From: Microbacterium flavum | GTDB lineage: Bacteria; Actinomycetota; Actinomycetes; Actinomycetales; Microbacteriaceae | Direction of reading: 5' to 3' | DNA: 64,000 bases | Assembly (NCBI RefSeq): GCF_018717645.1 | Contig: NZ_JAFLHG010000001.1 | Span: 124,001-188,000 of the forward strand | Shown here: positions 53,985-60,885 of the stretch, piece by piece | Layout of the letters: every line of letters starts with the position of its first letter | How positions within the stretch are numbered: position 1 is the stretch's first letter | Program-made: the position numbers and the translations under genes | The notes under the pieces: generated by a model | The model's input: only the letters and a program-made list of their open reading frames with translations | The model's database searches: none | What the model was told of the DNA's origin: nothing

Positions 53985-54107
53985 TCAGCCCTGACGGCCC
54001 TTGAAACGGGGGTTCTGCTTGTTGATGACGTAGACGCGCCCGCGACGGCGGACGACCTGGGCGCCGGGCTGCTCCTTGAGCGACTTGAGTGACGCACGGA
54101 CTTTCAC
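53985..54107 (-). CDS. rpmJ: 50S ribosomal protein L36, zinc-independent (C-minus) paralogue
   Basis: Forty residues from GTG 54107: [19 protein letters not shown], then [20 protein letters not shown] and G. It is L36 by its ends ([16 protein letters not shown]), but all four zinc ligands of the usual L36 (CxxC..CxxxxH) are missing. Such C-minus paralogues replace the zinc form in starved ribosomes and are normally repressed by Zur. A strong ribosome site (AAGGAGG) is 4 nt upstream. A Zur-like palindrome lies over its promoter, shared with the divergent COG0523 gene. Confidence 0.93.
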   Translation of the reverse strand: MKVRASLKSLKEQPGAQVVRRRGRVYVINKQNPRFKGRQG

Positions 54108-54120
54108 GATGCCTCCTTAT

Positions 54121-54135
54121 TGAGAACGTTTCTCA
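54121..54135. promoter_or_regulatory. Zur-like operator between L36 and the COG0523/MRF-like gene
   Basis: TGAGAACGTTTCTCA is a near-palindrome that agrees at 11 of 15 positions with actinobacterial Zur boxes (TGAAAATGATTTTCA). It lies 14 bp upstream of the L36 start, overlapping the start of its transcript, and about 55 bp upstream of the divergent gene, over its -35 region. This is the expected place for zinc-dependent repression of both genes. Confidence 0.6.
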
Positions 54136-54189
54136 CTATCAGGCTAGGCTGTCCCGGACCCCATCGTCAACGCGAAAGCAGGACCCCCC

Positions 54190-55251
54190 GTGCCCTCCTC
54201 CCCCATCGTCGTCGTCGGCCTCTGCTCCTCGGAGCGGCGCAGGTACGCTGCGGCCCTGGCGACGGCGATCGGTCGGGCCGTCGTGCGGGTGTCGGATCCG
54301 ACCTCCGGCGCCGCGTCGGGCTCGGCCCCGCAGCCCACCCCGGTGCGCATCGCGCGGACACGGAACGAGATCGACGGCGTCGTCCTCGACGTGGACGCCG
54401 ACGTCGACGCGCTCCACCTGGAGCCCTGCCTGCGCCGCCCCGCGCCCGACGTCATCTGCGTCGTCGACGCCCCGCACCTGCTCGACGACCTGCGCGACCG
54501 CTCCCGCCTGGTGCCGGGCGCGGGGCCGGGCGATGACCGCGGCGATGTCGGCGCGCGGGCTCGGCGCGGCGCGTCTCAGATCGAGACGGCCTCCCACGTC
54601 TGCATCGTGAACTGGGAGCGACTGGAGACGGCACGACTCTCCGTGCTCATGTCGCTGCTCGCCCACCTCGCGCCGACCGCGCGGGTGCGCCTCTCCCGCG
54701 GGGCCGCCGAGGACCTCGACGCCCTGCGCGGTGGCGGCCGAGCGAGCGCCGGGGATGCCGCCGACGAGATCCTCGAGCGCGCCGGATGGGTTCGCGCCCT
54801 GAACGACGAGCACGACCCGTACCTCACCGACCGGCGCGTGACGACGGAGCGCTACGAGCGGCTCCGCCCCTTCCACCCCGCGCGGCTCGTCGCCGCGCTG
54901 GATGCGCTCGACGCCGGTCGGGCCGGACGCCTCGTGCGCTCGGCCGGATTCTGCCGGATCGCCTCCCGCGCCCGCACCCTCGCACGATGGGACCAGGTCG
55001 GCCCGGCGATCTGGATCGATCCGCTCGATGCCGACATGGAGAGCAGCCTCACCGCACAGGATCTGGCGTTCACCGGCGTCGACCTCATGCCGGGCGCGGT
55101 CGCGCGTCTGCTCGACGAGGCGCTGGTGACGGATGCCGAGCTCGCCGCCGGCCCGCAGGCGTGGGCCACGTGGGCCGATCCGCTCCCCGTGTGGGCCGAG
55201 GAGGACGTGCTGGACCACGACCCCCACGGTCGTGACGGCGACGGCCATTAG
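54190..55251 (+). CDS. COG0523/CobW-family protein, MRF-like (ribosome hibernation under zinc lack)
   Basis: A 353-residue protein. The C-terminal half has the CobW C-terminal domain: ERYERLRPFHPARLVAALDA, RLVRSAGFCRIASRARTLAR, WDQVGPAIWIDPL. The N-terminal half keeps the general fold of a GTPase but shows VVVGLCSSERRRYAAALATA in place of the usual GxxGxGKT P-loop, so nucleotide binding is doubtful. In mycobacteria the Mpy-recruiting factor MRF is of this family and is Zur-controlled beside C-minus ribosomal proteins. The same pairing here, with a shared operator, supports the name. GTG start at 54190 (AGGA 7 nt upstream). Confidence 0.72.
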   Translation: MPSSPIVVVGLCSSERRRYAAALATAIGRAVVRVSDPTSGAASGSAPQPTPVRIARTRNEIDGVVLDVDADVDALHLEPCLRRPAPDVICVVDAPHLLDDLRDRSRLVPGAGPGDDRGDVGARARRGASQIETASHVCIVNWERLETARLSVLMSLLAHLAPTARVRLSRGAAEDLDALRGGGRASAGDAADEILERAGWVRALNDEHDPYLTDRRVTTERYERLRPFHPARLVAALDALDAGRAGRLVRSAGFCRIASRARTLARWDQVGPAIWIDPLDADMESSLTAQDLAFTGVDLMPGAVARLLDEALVTDAELAAGPQAWATWADPLPVWAEEDVLDHDPHGRDGDGH

Positions 55252-55339
55252 GCCCGGGCGCCCCACCGCGTCAACCCCCTGGCTCGCGCGTCCCGCGCGG
55301 GCGTACGTTCGAGGCATTCGCCAGCGAAAGGGGAACCCT

Positions 55340-55510
55340 ATGGGACTCGACGACAAGATCAAGAACGCAGCGGAAGACCTCGGAGGCAAGGTGAAGGAGG
55401 GCGTCGGCAAGGCGACGCACAACGAGCGCCTCGAAGCCGAGGGTGAAGCCGACCAGGCCAAGGCCAAGGTCAAGAAGGCCGGCGAAGACGTCAAGGACGC
55501 CTTCAAGTAA
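55340..55510 (+). CDS. CsbD-family stress protein
   Basis: A 56-residue, highly charged, helical protein: MGLDDKIKNAAEDLGGKVKE, then GVGKATHNERLEAEGEADQA and KAKVKKAGEDVKDAFK. This is the CsbD-like family, small hydrophilic proteins induced in general stress with no defined biochemistry. ATG at 55340 with GAAAGGGG 5 nt upstream. A strong hairpin terminator follows within 8 nt of the stop. Confidence 0.93.
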   Translation: MGLDDKIKNAAEDLGGKVKEGVGKATHNERLEAEGEADQAKAKVKKAGEDVKDAFK

Positions 55511-55517
55511 ACCGCCC

Positions 55518-55551
55518 ACGAACGCCCCTGTCTTCGGACGGGGGCGTTCGT
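55518..55551 (+). terminator. Intrinsic terminator after the CsbD gene
   Basis: ACGAACGCCCCTGTC (55518-55532), loop TTCG, and GACGGGGGCGTTCGT (55537-55551) form a 15-bp stem with one wobble pair and a stable TTCG tetraloop. No T-run follows, as is usual for high-GC bacteria. Confidence 0.85.
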
Positions 55552-55623
55552 GCGTCTGCGGGGTCGCCGTAGAGTGATCCTGTCGGGATCGCGACCTGAC
55601 CGGAACGAGGATGAGGGGGCCGC

Positions 55624-56064
55624 GTGGTCGACGGGATCGAATCATTCTTCACCGTGATCGCGGTGAGCTTCGAGGCGCTCGGTGCACTCGCGATGGTCGT
55701 CGGATTCATCATCGCCGTGGTGCTCGCCGTCCGTTCGCTGCGACGGTCACGCGACGGTCACGCCGCCTACCTGCTTCTACGCAACACGCTCGGCGCCGCG
55801 ATCCTCCTGGGCCTCGAGGTTCTCGTCGCGGCGGATCTCATCCGCACCATCACGTCGAAACCGTCGATCGAGGACGCCCTGATCCTCGGTCTCATCGTGC
55901 TGATCCGGACGGTGCTCTCGATGTCCATCCAGATCGAGATCGAGGGTGTCGCTCCTTGGCGTCGGGCCCTCCTCACGAGCGGCGGCCAGCTGATCGCAGA
56001 GAACGTCCGCCGGGACCGTGCCGCCGGGGCGTCGGGTGCGCCGCCCGAGGCACCGGCATCGTGA
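55624..56064 (+). CDS. DUF1622 membrane protein
   Basis: A 146-residue protein with three hydrophobic segments: VIAVSFEALGALAMVVGFII, AAILLGLEVLVAADLIRTIT and ALILGLIVLIRTVLSMSIQI. The motif GLEVLVAADLIRTI and RTVLSMSIQIEIEG is typical of DUF1622, small bacterial membrane proteins of unknown role. It starts at GTG 55624 and its stop overlaps the start of the methyltransferase gene (GTGA), so the two are co-translated. Confidence 0.9.
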   Translation: MVDGIESFFTVIAVSFEALGALAMVVGFIIAVVLAVRSLRRSRDGHAAYLLLRNTLGAAILLGLEVLVAADLIRTITSKPSIEDALILGLIVLIRTVLSMSIQIEIEGVAPWRRALLTSGGQLIAENVRRDRAAGASGAPPEAPAS

Positions 56065-56918
56065 GAGATCTGCGCGCGGCACTCTCGGACGGGCCTCTCC
56101 TCCTCGACGGAGGCATGGGCACCCTGCTGGAGTCGAGGGGCAACGACGTGAGCGGCAATCTCTGGTCGGCTCGGCTCCTTCGCGACGACCCGGACGAGGT
56201 ACGGCGCGCCCACGAGGAGTTCGTCGCCGCGGGGGCGGACATCCTCATCACGACCTCCTACCAGGTGGGTTTCGGCATTCAGCTGGCGGACGACGAGGTC
56301 GAGCTCCTGCTCCAGAACAGCGTCGCGGTCGCCCGCGACGCGGGTGCGCGCTTCGTCGCGGCATCCGTCGGCCCATATGGCGCCGTCCGCGCGGACGGGA
56401 GCGAGTACACCGGCGACTACGGCCTCTCGCGCACGGAGCTGCGCGACTGGCACCGTCGACGCCTCGAGGCCCTCGCCTCATCGGGCGCCGATGCGCTCGC
56501 CATCGAGACCGTGCCCTGCCTCACCGAGGTCGAGGCGCTGTGCGCCGAGGTGGCGGAGCTCGGCGCGACCGCGTGGGTCTCCCTCTCCGCGTCGAGCACG
56601 GGCTGGCGACCGGGAGAGCTCGCCGACGCGTTCGCCGTGATCGCCGCGACCCCGGGGATGGTCGCCGCCGGGGTGAACTGCTGCGCGCCCGAGGCCGTCG
56701 CGGGGGCTCTCGCCCTCGTCCCGCCGGGGCTGCCCGGCCTCGCCTACCCGAACAGCGGCGAGCGCTGGGACGCGCAGGCTCGCCGCTGGGAGGGGGATGC
56801 CGGCATCCCGACGGACGGCGCCCAGGAGTGGATCGCCTCCGGCGCCCGGATCGTCGGCGGATGCTGCCGCACCACCCCCGCGGACATCACTCGACTGGCG
56901 GCGATGCTCGGTCGCTGA
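56061..56918 (+). CDS. mmuM: Homocysteine S-methyltransferase
   Basis: A 285-residue TIM-barrel zinc enzyme that transfers a methyl group (from S-methylmethionine or SAM) to homocysteine, giving methionine. N-terminal LLLDGGMGTLLESRG and ADILITTSYQVGFG are typical; zinc is bound by Cys residues in AGVNCCAPEAVAGAL and VGGCCRTTPADI. The GTG start at 56061 is coupled to the DUF1622 gene. It could act on S-methylmethionine (MmuM) or another donor, which the sequence does not tell. Confidence 0.92.
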   Translation: MRDLRAALSDGPLLLDGGMGTLLESRGNDVSGNLWSARLLRDDPDEVRRAHEEFVAAGADILITTSYQVGFGIQLADDEVELLLQNSVAVARDAGARFVAASVGPYGAVRADGSEYTGDYGLSRTELRDWHRRRLEALASSGADALAIETVPCLTEVEALCAEVAELGATAWVSLSASSTGWRPGELADAFAVIAATPGMVAAGVNCCAPEAVAGALALVPPGLPGLAYPNSGERWDAQARRWEGDAGIPTDGAQEWIASGARIVGGCCRTTPADITRLAAMLGR

Positions 56919-56939
56919 GACCCGCGGCGACCGTCAGGG

Positions 56940-57443
56940 TCACGCCGGACCGGAGGCCTCGTCGATCACGCGAACCGTCCTGCCCATCGCGGCGCCCATC
57001 GCCCGCCGCCACAGCGGCGCGATGATCGCGGCGACGAGGACATGCCGGCCAGGACGCGGGTGGAACTCGTAGGTCCACCGCAGCACCGTTCCGCCACCAT
57101 CGGGCGTGAAGGTCCACTCCCCACGGACGCCGTGCACGAGCCGACCCAGGATATTCGTGAACCCCGTGATCTCGTACGCGAAGCTGGACGGCGCCGTGAG
57201 CTCTGTGATCCGCTCATCGGCGGTCGAGCCGTCGGTCAGAAGCGGCGTCCGGGTTCGCCCCACCGCATCCCAGGGTCCACCCTGATCGCGCACCCCGCGC
57301 ACACCCGGGAACGGCCCCCACCGCGTGAAGATCCGGGAGAGGTCGATCGGCACGACGATGTCGAAGGCCCGCGGCGGAGCGACGCGGCTTCTCGCCTGAA
57401 CGACGACCGGAACCGAAAGATCCGACTGACCGATGAGCGGCAT
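56940..57443 (-). CDS. SRPBCC-family protein (polyketide cyclase/START-like)
   Basis: A 167-residue protein of the Bet v 1/START helix-grip fold: VVVQARSRVAPPRAFDIVVP, IDLSRIFTRWGPFPGVRGVR, ITELTAPSSFAYEITGFTN and GGGTVLRWTYEFHPRPG. These proteins bind hydrophobic ligands; role unknown. I set the start at ATG 57443; a GTG nine codons earlier is possible. Convergent with the mmuM gene, 21 bp between stops. Confidence 0.78.
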   Translation of the reverse strand: MPLIGQSDLSVPVVVQARSRVAPPRAFDIVVPIDLSRIFTRWGPFPGVRGVRDQGGPWDAVGRTRTPLLTDGSTADERITELTAPSSFAYEITGFTNILGRLVHGVRGEWTFTPDGGGTVLRWTYEFHPRPGRHVLVAAIIAPLWRRAMGAAMGRTVRVIDEASGPA

Positions 57444-57553
57444 GAAGACATGCTGACATACCCCACCCACCGTCGACGCGCCCGAGGGCCCCTCGCGGGG
57501 GTACGTGGTTCACGGGGCGTCGCGGACGAGCTCGTTCCGCAGGCGCGGATCGC

Positions 57554-59122
57554 TCAGGACCCGACCGTCACGAGCACACGCTGCCACCCGCTCGAGCCGT
57601 TCGGCGCGATCGGCGCGCGCTCCTGGATCTGCAGGTCGCCGTTCTTGTTGCGGGCGCGCACGGCGATGTAGTGCGTGCCGGGCGTCGCATCCCACTCGTA
57701 CATCCACTGCACCCAGGTGTCGCCGTTCACCGGCGCGGAGAGCGTCACCGGCATCCACCCGGTGTCGTCGATGTTCACCTCGACGCGGTCGACGCCGACC
57801 GGCTGTGCCCATGCCATGCCCGCGACCGCGACGCGTCCTGCGGGAACGGCGTCCCCGGCTTTCGGGACGTCCACCCGCGACGCGAGCTTGATGGGGGCTT
57901 CGGCGCTGTAGCCGCGCGGGGTCCAGTAGGCCTCGTCCGCGGCGAACGTCGTCACCTTCAGCTCGGTCAGCCACTTCGTGGCCGACACGTAGCCGTACAG
58001 ACCGGGGACGACCATCCGCACGGGGAAGCCGTGCTCGGCGGGGAGGGGCTCGCCGTTCATCGCCACCGCGAGGATCGCGTCGAGCCCGTCGTCCGTGAGG
58101 GAGGAGAGGGGGGTGCTGGCCGTGTAGCCGTCGACGCTGCGGGAGAGCACCATGTCAGCGCCTGCCTGCGGCCCGGCCATGCGGAGGATGTCGCGCACGG
58201 GGACCCCGAGCCAGACGGCGTTGCCGACGAGCTGGCCGCCGACTTCGTTCGACACGCAGGTCAGCGTGATGCCGTACTCGTCGAGGCCCATGCCGACGAG
58301 GTCATCGAAGCTCAGCTCCACGCGCTGGTCGACCATGCCGTCGACGACCAGGCGCCACGTCGTCGGGTCGACTGTCGGCACGGTCAGTGCCGTGTCGACG
58401 CGGTAGAAGTCCGCGTTCGGAGTGAACAGGGGCGACAGACCGGGAACGTCCAGCTCTGCACCCGCCGGGACAGTCAGACGGGAGCGCGGGGGCGGGAGCC
58501 GGAGCGCGCTGCGCAGCGCTTCCACCGACGAGGTCGCCGCCGTGACCACGCGGGCCGCGACGCCGACGACGACCGCCGAGGCGCCGGCGATGCCCGCGAG
58601 CAGGAAGAAGCCTCGACGGTCGACCCCGCGTCGATCGGCGTCCGACTCGCTCCCCTCCGGCACACCGTTCCGCCACCGACGGAGGCGCCGGCCGAGGACG
58701 ATCAGCACGACGGATGCCGCGACGGTGGCGATCACGGGCGGCAGGAAGGAGAGGGGCGTGACACCCGTACGAGAGACGATCGCCGCGGTCGAAAGGACAC
58801 CGGCGATGGCGACGACCACGACGCCGAGCGGGCTGCGGAGATACTCCAGAACGCCCCCGATCGCCGAGGCGATGACCACCGCGAGGCCGAGGCCGGCGAG
58901 CAGGGCGATCTTGTCGTTGGCGCCGAAGGTCGCGATCGCGAACTCCTTGAACGGCTGCGGAACGATGTCGATCACGAAGCCACCCACCGCGAGGATCGGG
59001 CTGGCGCCCCGCGCCACGAGCAGCGCGAGAAGCTCCGCGACCCCCAGGAAGACGGCGCCGCTGACGATGCCTGCCAGGGCCGCCAGCGCGAGGGAACGGG
59101 CACGGCCGGTGTGCGTCGTCAC
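57554..59122 (-). CDS. Membrane-anchored molybdopterin oxidoreductase (sulfite oxidase-like)
   Basis: A 522-residue protein from GTG 59122 (AGGAG 6 nt upstream). Residues 1-~175 hold four or five hydrophobic helices (LALAALAGIVSGAVFLGVAE; IALLAGLGLAVVIASAIGGV). Then DRRGFFLLAGIAGASAVVVG looks like a twin-arginine type segment before a soluble domain. The molybdopterin fold shows YRVDTALTVPTVDPTTWRLV, LTCVSNEVGGQLVGNAVW (Cys ligand of Mo) and MVVPGLYGYVSATKWLTEL. A Mo-co dimerisation domain follows (WAQPVGVDRVEVNIDDTGW). Substrate unknown; relatives include sulfite and methionine-sulfoxide type enzymes. Confidence 0.88.
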   Translation of the reverse strand: MTTHTGRARSLALAALAGIVSGAVFLGVAELLALLVARGASPILAVGGFVIDIVPQPFKEFAIATFGANDKIALLAGLGLAVVIASAIGGVLEYLRSPLGVVVVAIAGVLSTAAIVSRTGVTPLSFLPPVIATVAASVVLIVLGRRLRRWRNGVPEGSESDADRRGVDRRGFFLLAGIAGASAVVVGVAARVVTAATSSVEALRSALRLPPPRSRLTVPAGAELDVPGLSPLFTPNADFYRVDTALTVPTVDPTTWRLVVDGMVDQRVELSFDDLVGMGLDEYGITLTCVSNEVGGQLVGNAVWLGVPVRDILRMAGPQAGADMVLSRSVDGYTASTPLSSLTDDGLDAILAVAMNGEPLPAEHGFPVRMVVPGLYGYVSATKWLTELKVTTFAADEAYWTPRGYSAEAPIKLASRVDVPKAGDAVPAGRVAVAGMAWAQPVGVDRVEVNIDDTGWMPVTLSAPVNGDTWVQWMYEWDATPGTHYIAVRARNKNGDLQIQERAPIAPNGSSGWQRVLVTVGS

Positions 59123-59260
59123 AGTGATCTCCTGCCGCCGGGGTCGGGGTACTTGAGTTGTTCGGCGCGGTCCTCGAATCGGATGGGTGCGCGTGGGGCG
59201 GCGCCGTCTCCACCGACCAGGGGGCTGTGGAACTCGACCGAGCGGCGAGAAGCTGACGCC

Positions 59261-59545
59261 ATGGCTGAGAAGACTCGTGGTCGGTGGATCGGCGTCGTCG
59301 GCGGCGCGGTGCTGGCCGCTGTGTCCCTCGCCTTTCTCGCGACGAACCCCGTGCTCGGCGCGACAGGGCTGGTCGCGGCGGTCGTTCTCATCGTGGCGTT
59401 CCTCGTGCCCGCGTTCGATCACCGCACTCCCACGACAAGGGCCGAGGGCCGAGGGCCGAGGGCGAGCCGGAGGTACGCGGCCGTAACCCTCCCCGCCGCA
59501 ATCCTCAAATGGGGCCGGCCTCGAGGCAGGGCGCGATACCCATGA
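59261..59545 (+). CDS. Small membrane protein with heptanucleotide repeat, C-terminus doubtful
   Basis: A 94-codon frame. The first ~57 codons look coding: two hydrophobic stretches (IGVVGGAVLAAVSLAFLATN, GATGLVAAVVLIVAFLVPAF) and high GC at third positions. The frame then meets a 3x7-nt repeat (59439-59459), after which the composition (RASRRYAAVTLPAAILKWG) no longer looks like protein of this organism, so the tail is probably shifted. The true gene may end earlier or in another frame. The last 41 nt overlap the opposite GNAT gene. Confidence 0.45.
   Translation: MAEKTRGRWIGVVGGAVLAAVSLAFLATNPVLGATGLVAAVVLIVAFLVPAFDHRTPTTRAEGRGPRASRRYAAVTLPAAILKWGRPRGRARYP
59439..59459 (+). repeat. Three tandem copies of a 7-nt unit (GGGCCGA)
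   Basis: GGGCCGA is repeated at 59439, 59446 and 59453, with a partial fourth unit (GGGCGA). Since 7 is not a multiple of 3, gain or loss of a unit changes the reading frame of the gene at 59261. Confidence 0.85.
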
Positions 59546-60035
59546 CCGACGAACGGGCTCCGAGAGGTCCGAGCACCACCCATCCCATCGACGCGTAGAG
59601 GGCCCGCGCCGGCACGTTCGTGTCAGCCACGCTGAGAAGGGCTCGGGGCCGATCAGAACGCTCAAGGATCCTCGCCAGAAGGGCCGCACCGAGTCCCCGA
59701 CGGCGGTAGGCAGGGAGAACGATCAATTCCACCACCTCGAAGTGCCCCCCGAGCCAGGCGTCGGCGACGTCCTCGGCGAGGGAGGCTGCGGCGAGGTCCG
59801 TCCAGAACTGCCCTCGCTCGCCGACGTAGCCCCAGACCAGGCCGGCAACCTCGTCACCCTCTCTCGCGATCAGGAGGTCGAAGCCTTCGCGAGAGCGATG
59901 CGCAGACCAGATACCTTCGCGCCACTCGTCGATCGGAGTCCCTGGCGGATACTGGCTCGCGTAGACGGCGTGCACGATGCCCACCTGCGTTGCCGCAGAT
60001 GCACCGTCGTAGGCGTCGATACGCATGCCGATCAT
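59505..60035 (-). CDS. GNAT-family N-acetyltransferase
   Basis: A 176-residue acetyltransferase. Acetyl-CoA motif A is VVELIVLPAYRRRGLGAALL (R-R-R-G-L-G), with LARILERSDRPRALLSVADT and the end PARALYASMGWVVLGPLGAR typical of the fold. The substrate is unknown. The start was set at ATG 60035 (MIGMRIDAYDG); ATG 60026 is also possible. Divergent from the truncated methyltransferase gene. Confidence 0.85.
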   Translation of the reverse strand: MIGMRIDAYDGASAATQVGIVHAVYASQYPPGTPIDEWREGIWSAHRSREGFDLLIAREGDEVAGLVWGYVGERGQFWTDLAAASLAEDVADAWLGGHFEVVELIVLPAYRRRGLGAALLARILERSDRPRALLSVADTNVPARALYASMGWVVLGPLGARSSVMGIAPCLEAGPI

Positions 60036-60129
60036 GGTTGCACGATCACCCGGGTCCACGAGCGGCAACCGTGCACACGGTGGAACGACGCCCGACGCGC
60101 AGGGCCCTTCCGACAGGTAGCTTCGGCGA

Positions 60130-60414
60130 ATGGCGTATGAGGACCCGCGGCTCGTCGAGCTGTACGACATCGACAACCCCGACGGGCCAGATGACGACTT
60201 CTACCGGTCCCTCGCTGATGAGATCGGTGCGTCCACGATCCTCGACGTGGGGTGTGGAACCGGAATGCTGACCGTGAGCCTCGCGGCGCCAGGACGCGAT
60301 GTCGTCGGCGTCGACCCGTCGGCGGCCGCGACCGAGCGCGTGAACCTATGCATCCGGAATGAGTCACGAAAAGATAACGACCGGGCCTTGTGGGTCGTTA
60401 TCTTTCCGTTATAG
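60130..60414 (+). pseudogene. Truncated SAM-dependent methyltransferase
   Basis: The first ~70 residues are a normal class I methyltransferase start: MAYEDPRLVELYDIDNPDGP, DDDFYRSLADEIGASTILDV and GCGTGMLTVSLAAPGRDVVG VDPS. Then the sequence turns into AAATERVNLCIRNESRKD and a short tail at a stop (60412-60414), while relatives go on for ~170 more residues. The change occurs at about 60330-60345, exactly where GC content drops. So the gene lost its 3' part by an insertion or deletion. TAGCTT lies 6 nt before the ATG, so the remnant may still be expressed. Confidence 0.75.
60370..60405 (+). terminator. 13-bp perfect hairpin in the low-GC stretch
   Basis: AAAGATAACGACC (60370-60382) pairs perfectly with GGTCGTTATCTTT (60393-60405), loop GGGCCTTGTG. 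It has an A-run before and T-rich arm after, so it can act as a terminator in both directions. It could instead be an end structure of a lost mobile element. Unlike the rest of the window it is AT-rich. Confidence 0.6.
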
Positions 60415-60421
60415 AGTGCTC

Positions 60422-60520
60422 GCACGGTAGTTGTTTTGCTGTGGCAGCTACCTCATGTGATTGCAGGACACTCTTGGTGCAAAGGGACAAGGGCCGGTCG
60501 GATGCCTCTCCGACCGGCCC
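60422..60520 (+). ncRNA. Candidate structured small RNA (unverified)
   Basis: A promoter-like pair (TTGTGG 60388-60393, TATAGA 60410-60415, spacer 16) precedes a stretch with three hairpins in a row: GGTAGTTG/CAGCTACC (60426-60433 with 60445-60452), TTGCA/TGCAA (60461-60465 with 60478-60482), and GGGCCGGTCGG/CCGACCGGCCC (60491-60501 with 60510-60520), the last a likely terminator. It holds no credible coding frame. I recognise no known RNA family. It may be a small RNA or a remnant of foreign DNA. Confidence 0.3.
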
Positions 60521-60559
60521 TCACTGCGTCCCGGCCCGGCACTGTGGTGGACTGGTCGG

Positions 60560-60883
60560 ATGACCGACCTCGCGATCTCCCTCACCCTCGACGGACGCCC
60601 GGATCTTCCGAGCGCCATCCTGCAGGCCCTGTATCGCATCACGGACCGGTCGACGGTGGAGATGCGCCACGCGATCCGCGCCGGCGAGCCGCTCTACACC
60701 GCGCGTCTGTTCGGCACCGCGCACATCGTGACGGCCCCCCGCCTCGAGAAGGCGATCGCCTTCCTCACCGACCACGGCCTGCCGTTCTCACTCACGGAGA
60801 GCATCGAGGGCGCCCAGACTCCGATCGACCTCGCCACGCTCCGCGAGATCCTCGAGCCGGGCAGTGGCGCCACCGCGCGCTGA
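60560..60883 (+). CDS. Hypothetical protein
   Basis: A 107-residue soluble protein starting at ATG 60560, with TGGACT 6 nt upstream. It looks like an alpha/beta fold (LAISLTLDGRPDLPSAILQA, YRITDRSTVEMRHAIRAGEP, TAPRLEKAIAFLTDHGLPFS). I do not recognise a family; the small size and the two-helix/strand pattern recall ribosomal L7/L12-C-terminal-like domains, but this is weak. Convergent with the DUF2207 gene (2 bp between stops). Confidence 0.7.
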   Translation: MTDLAISLTLDGRPDLPSAILQALYRITDRSTVEMRHAIRAGEPLYTARLFGTAHIVTAPRLEKAIAFLTDHGLPFSLTESIEGAQTPIDLATLREILEPGSGATAR

Positions 60884-60885
60884 GC

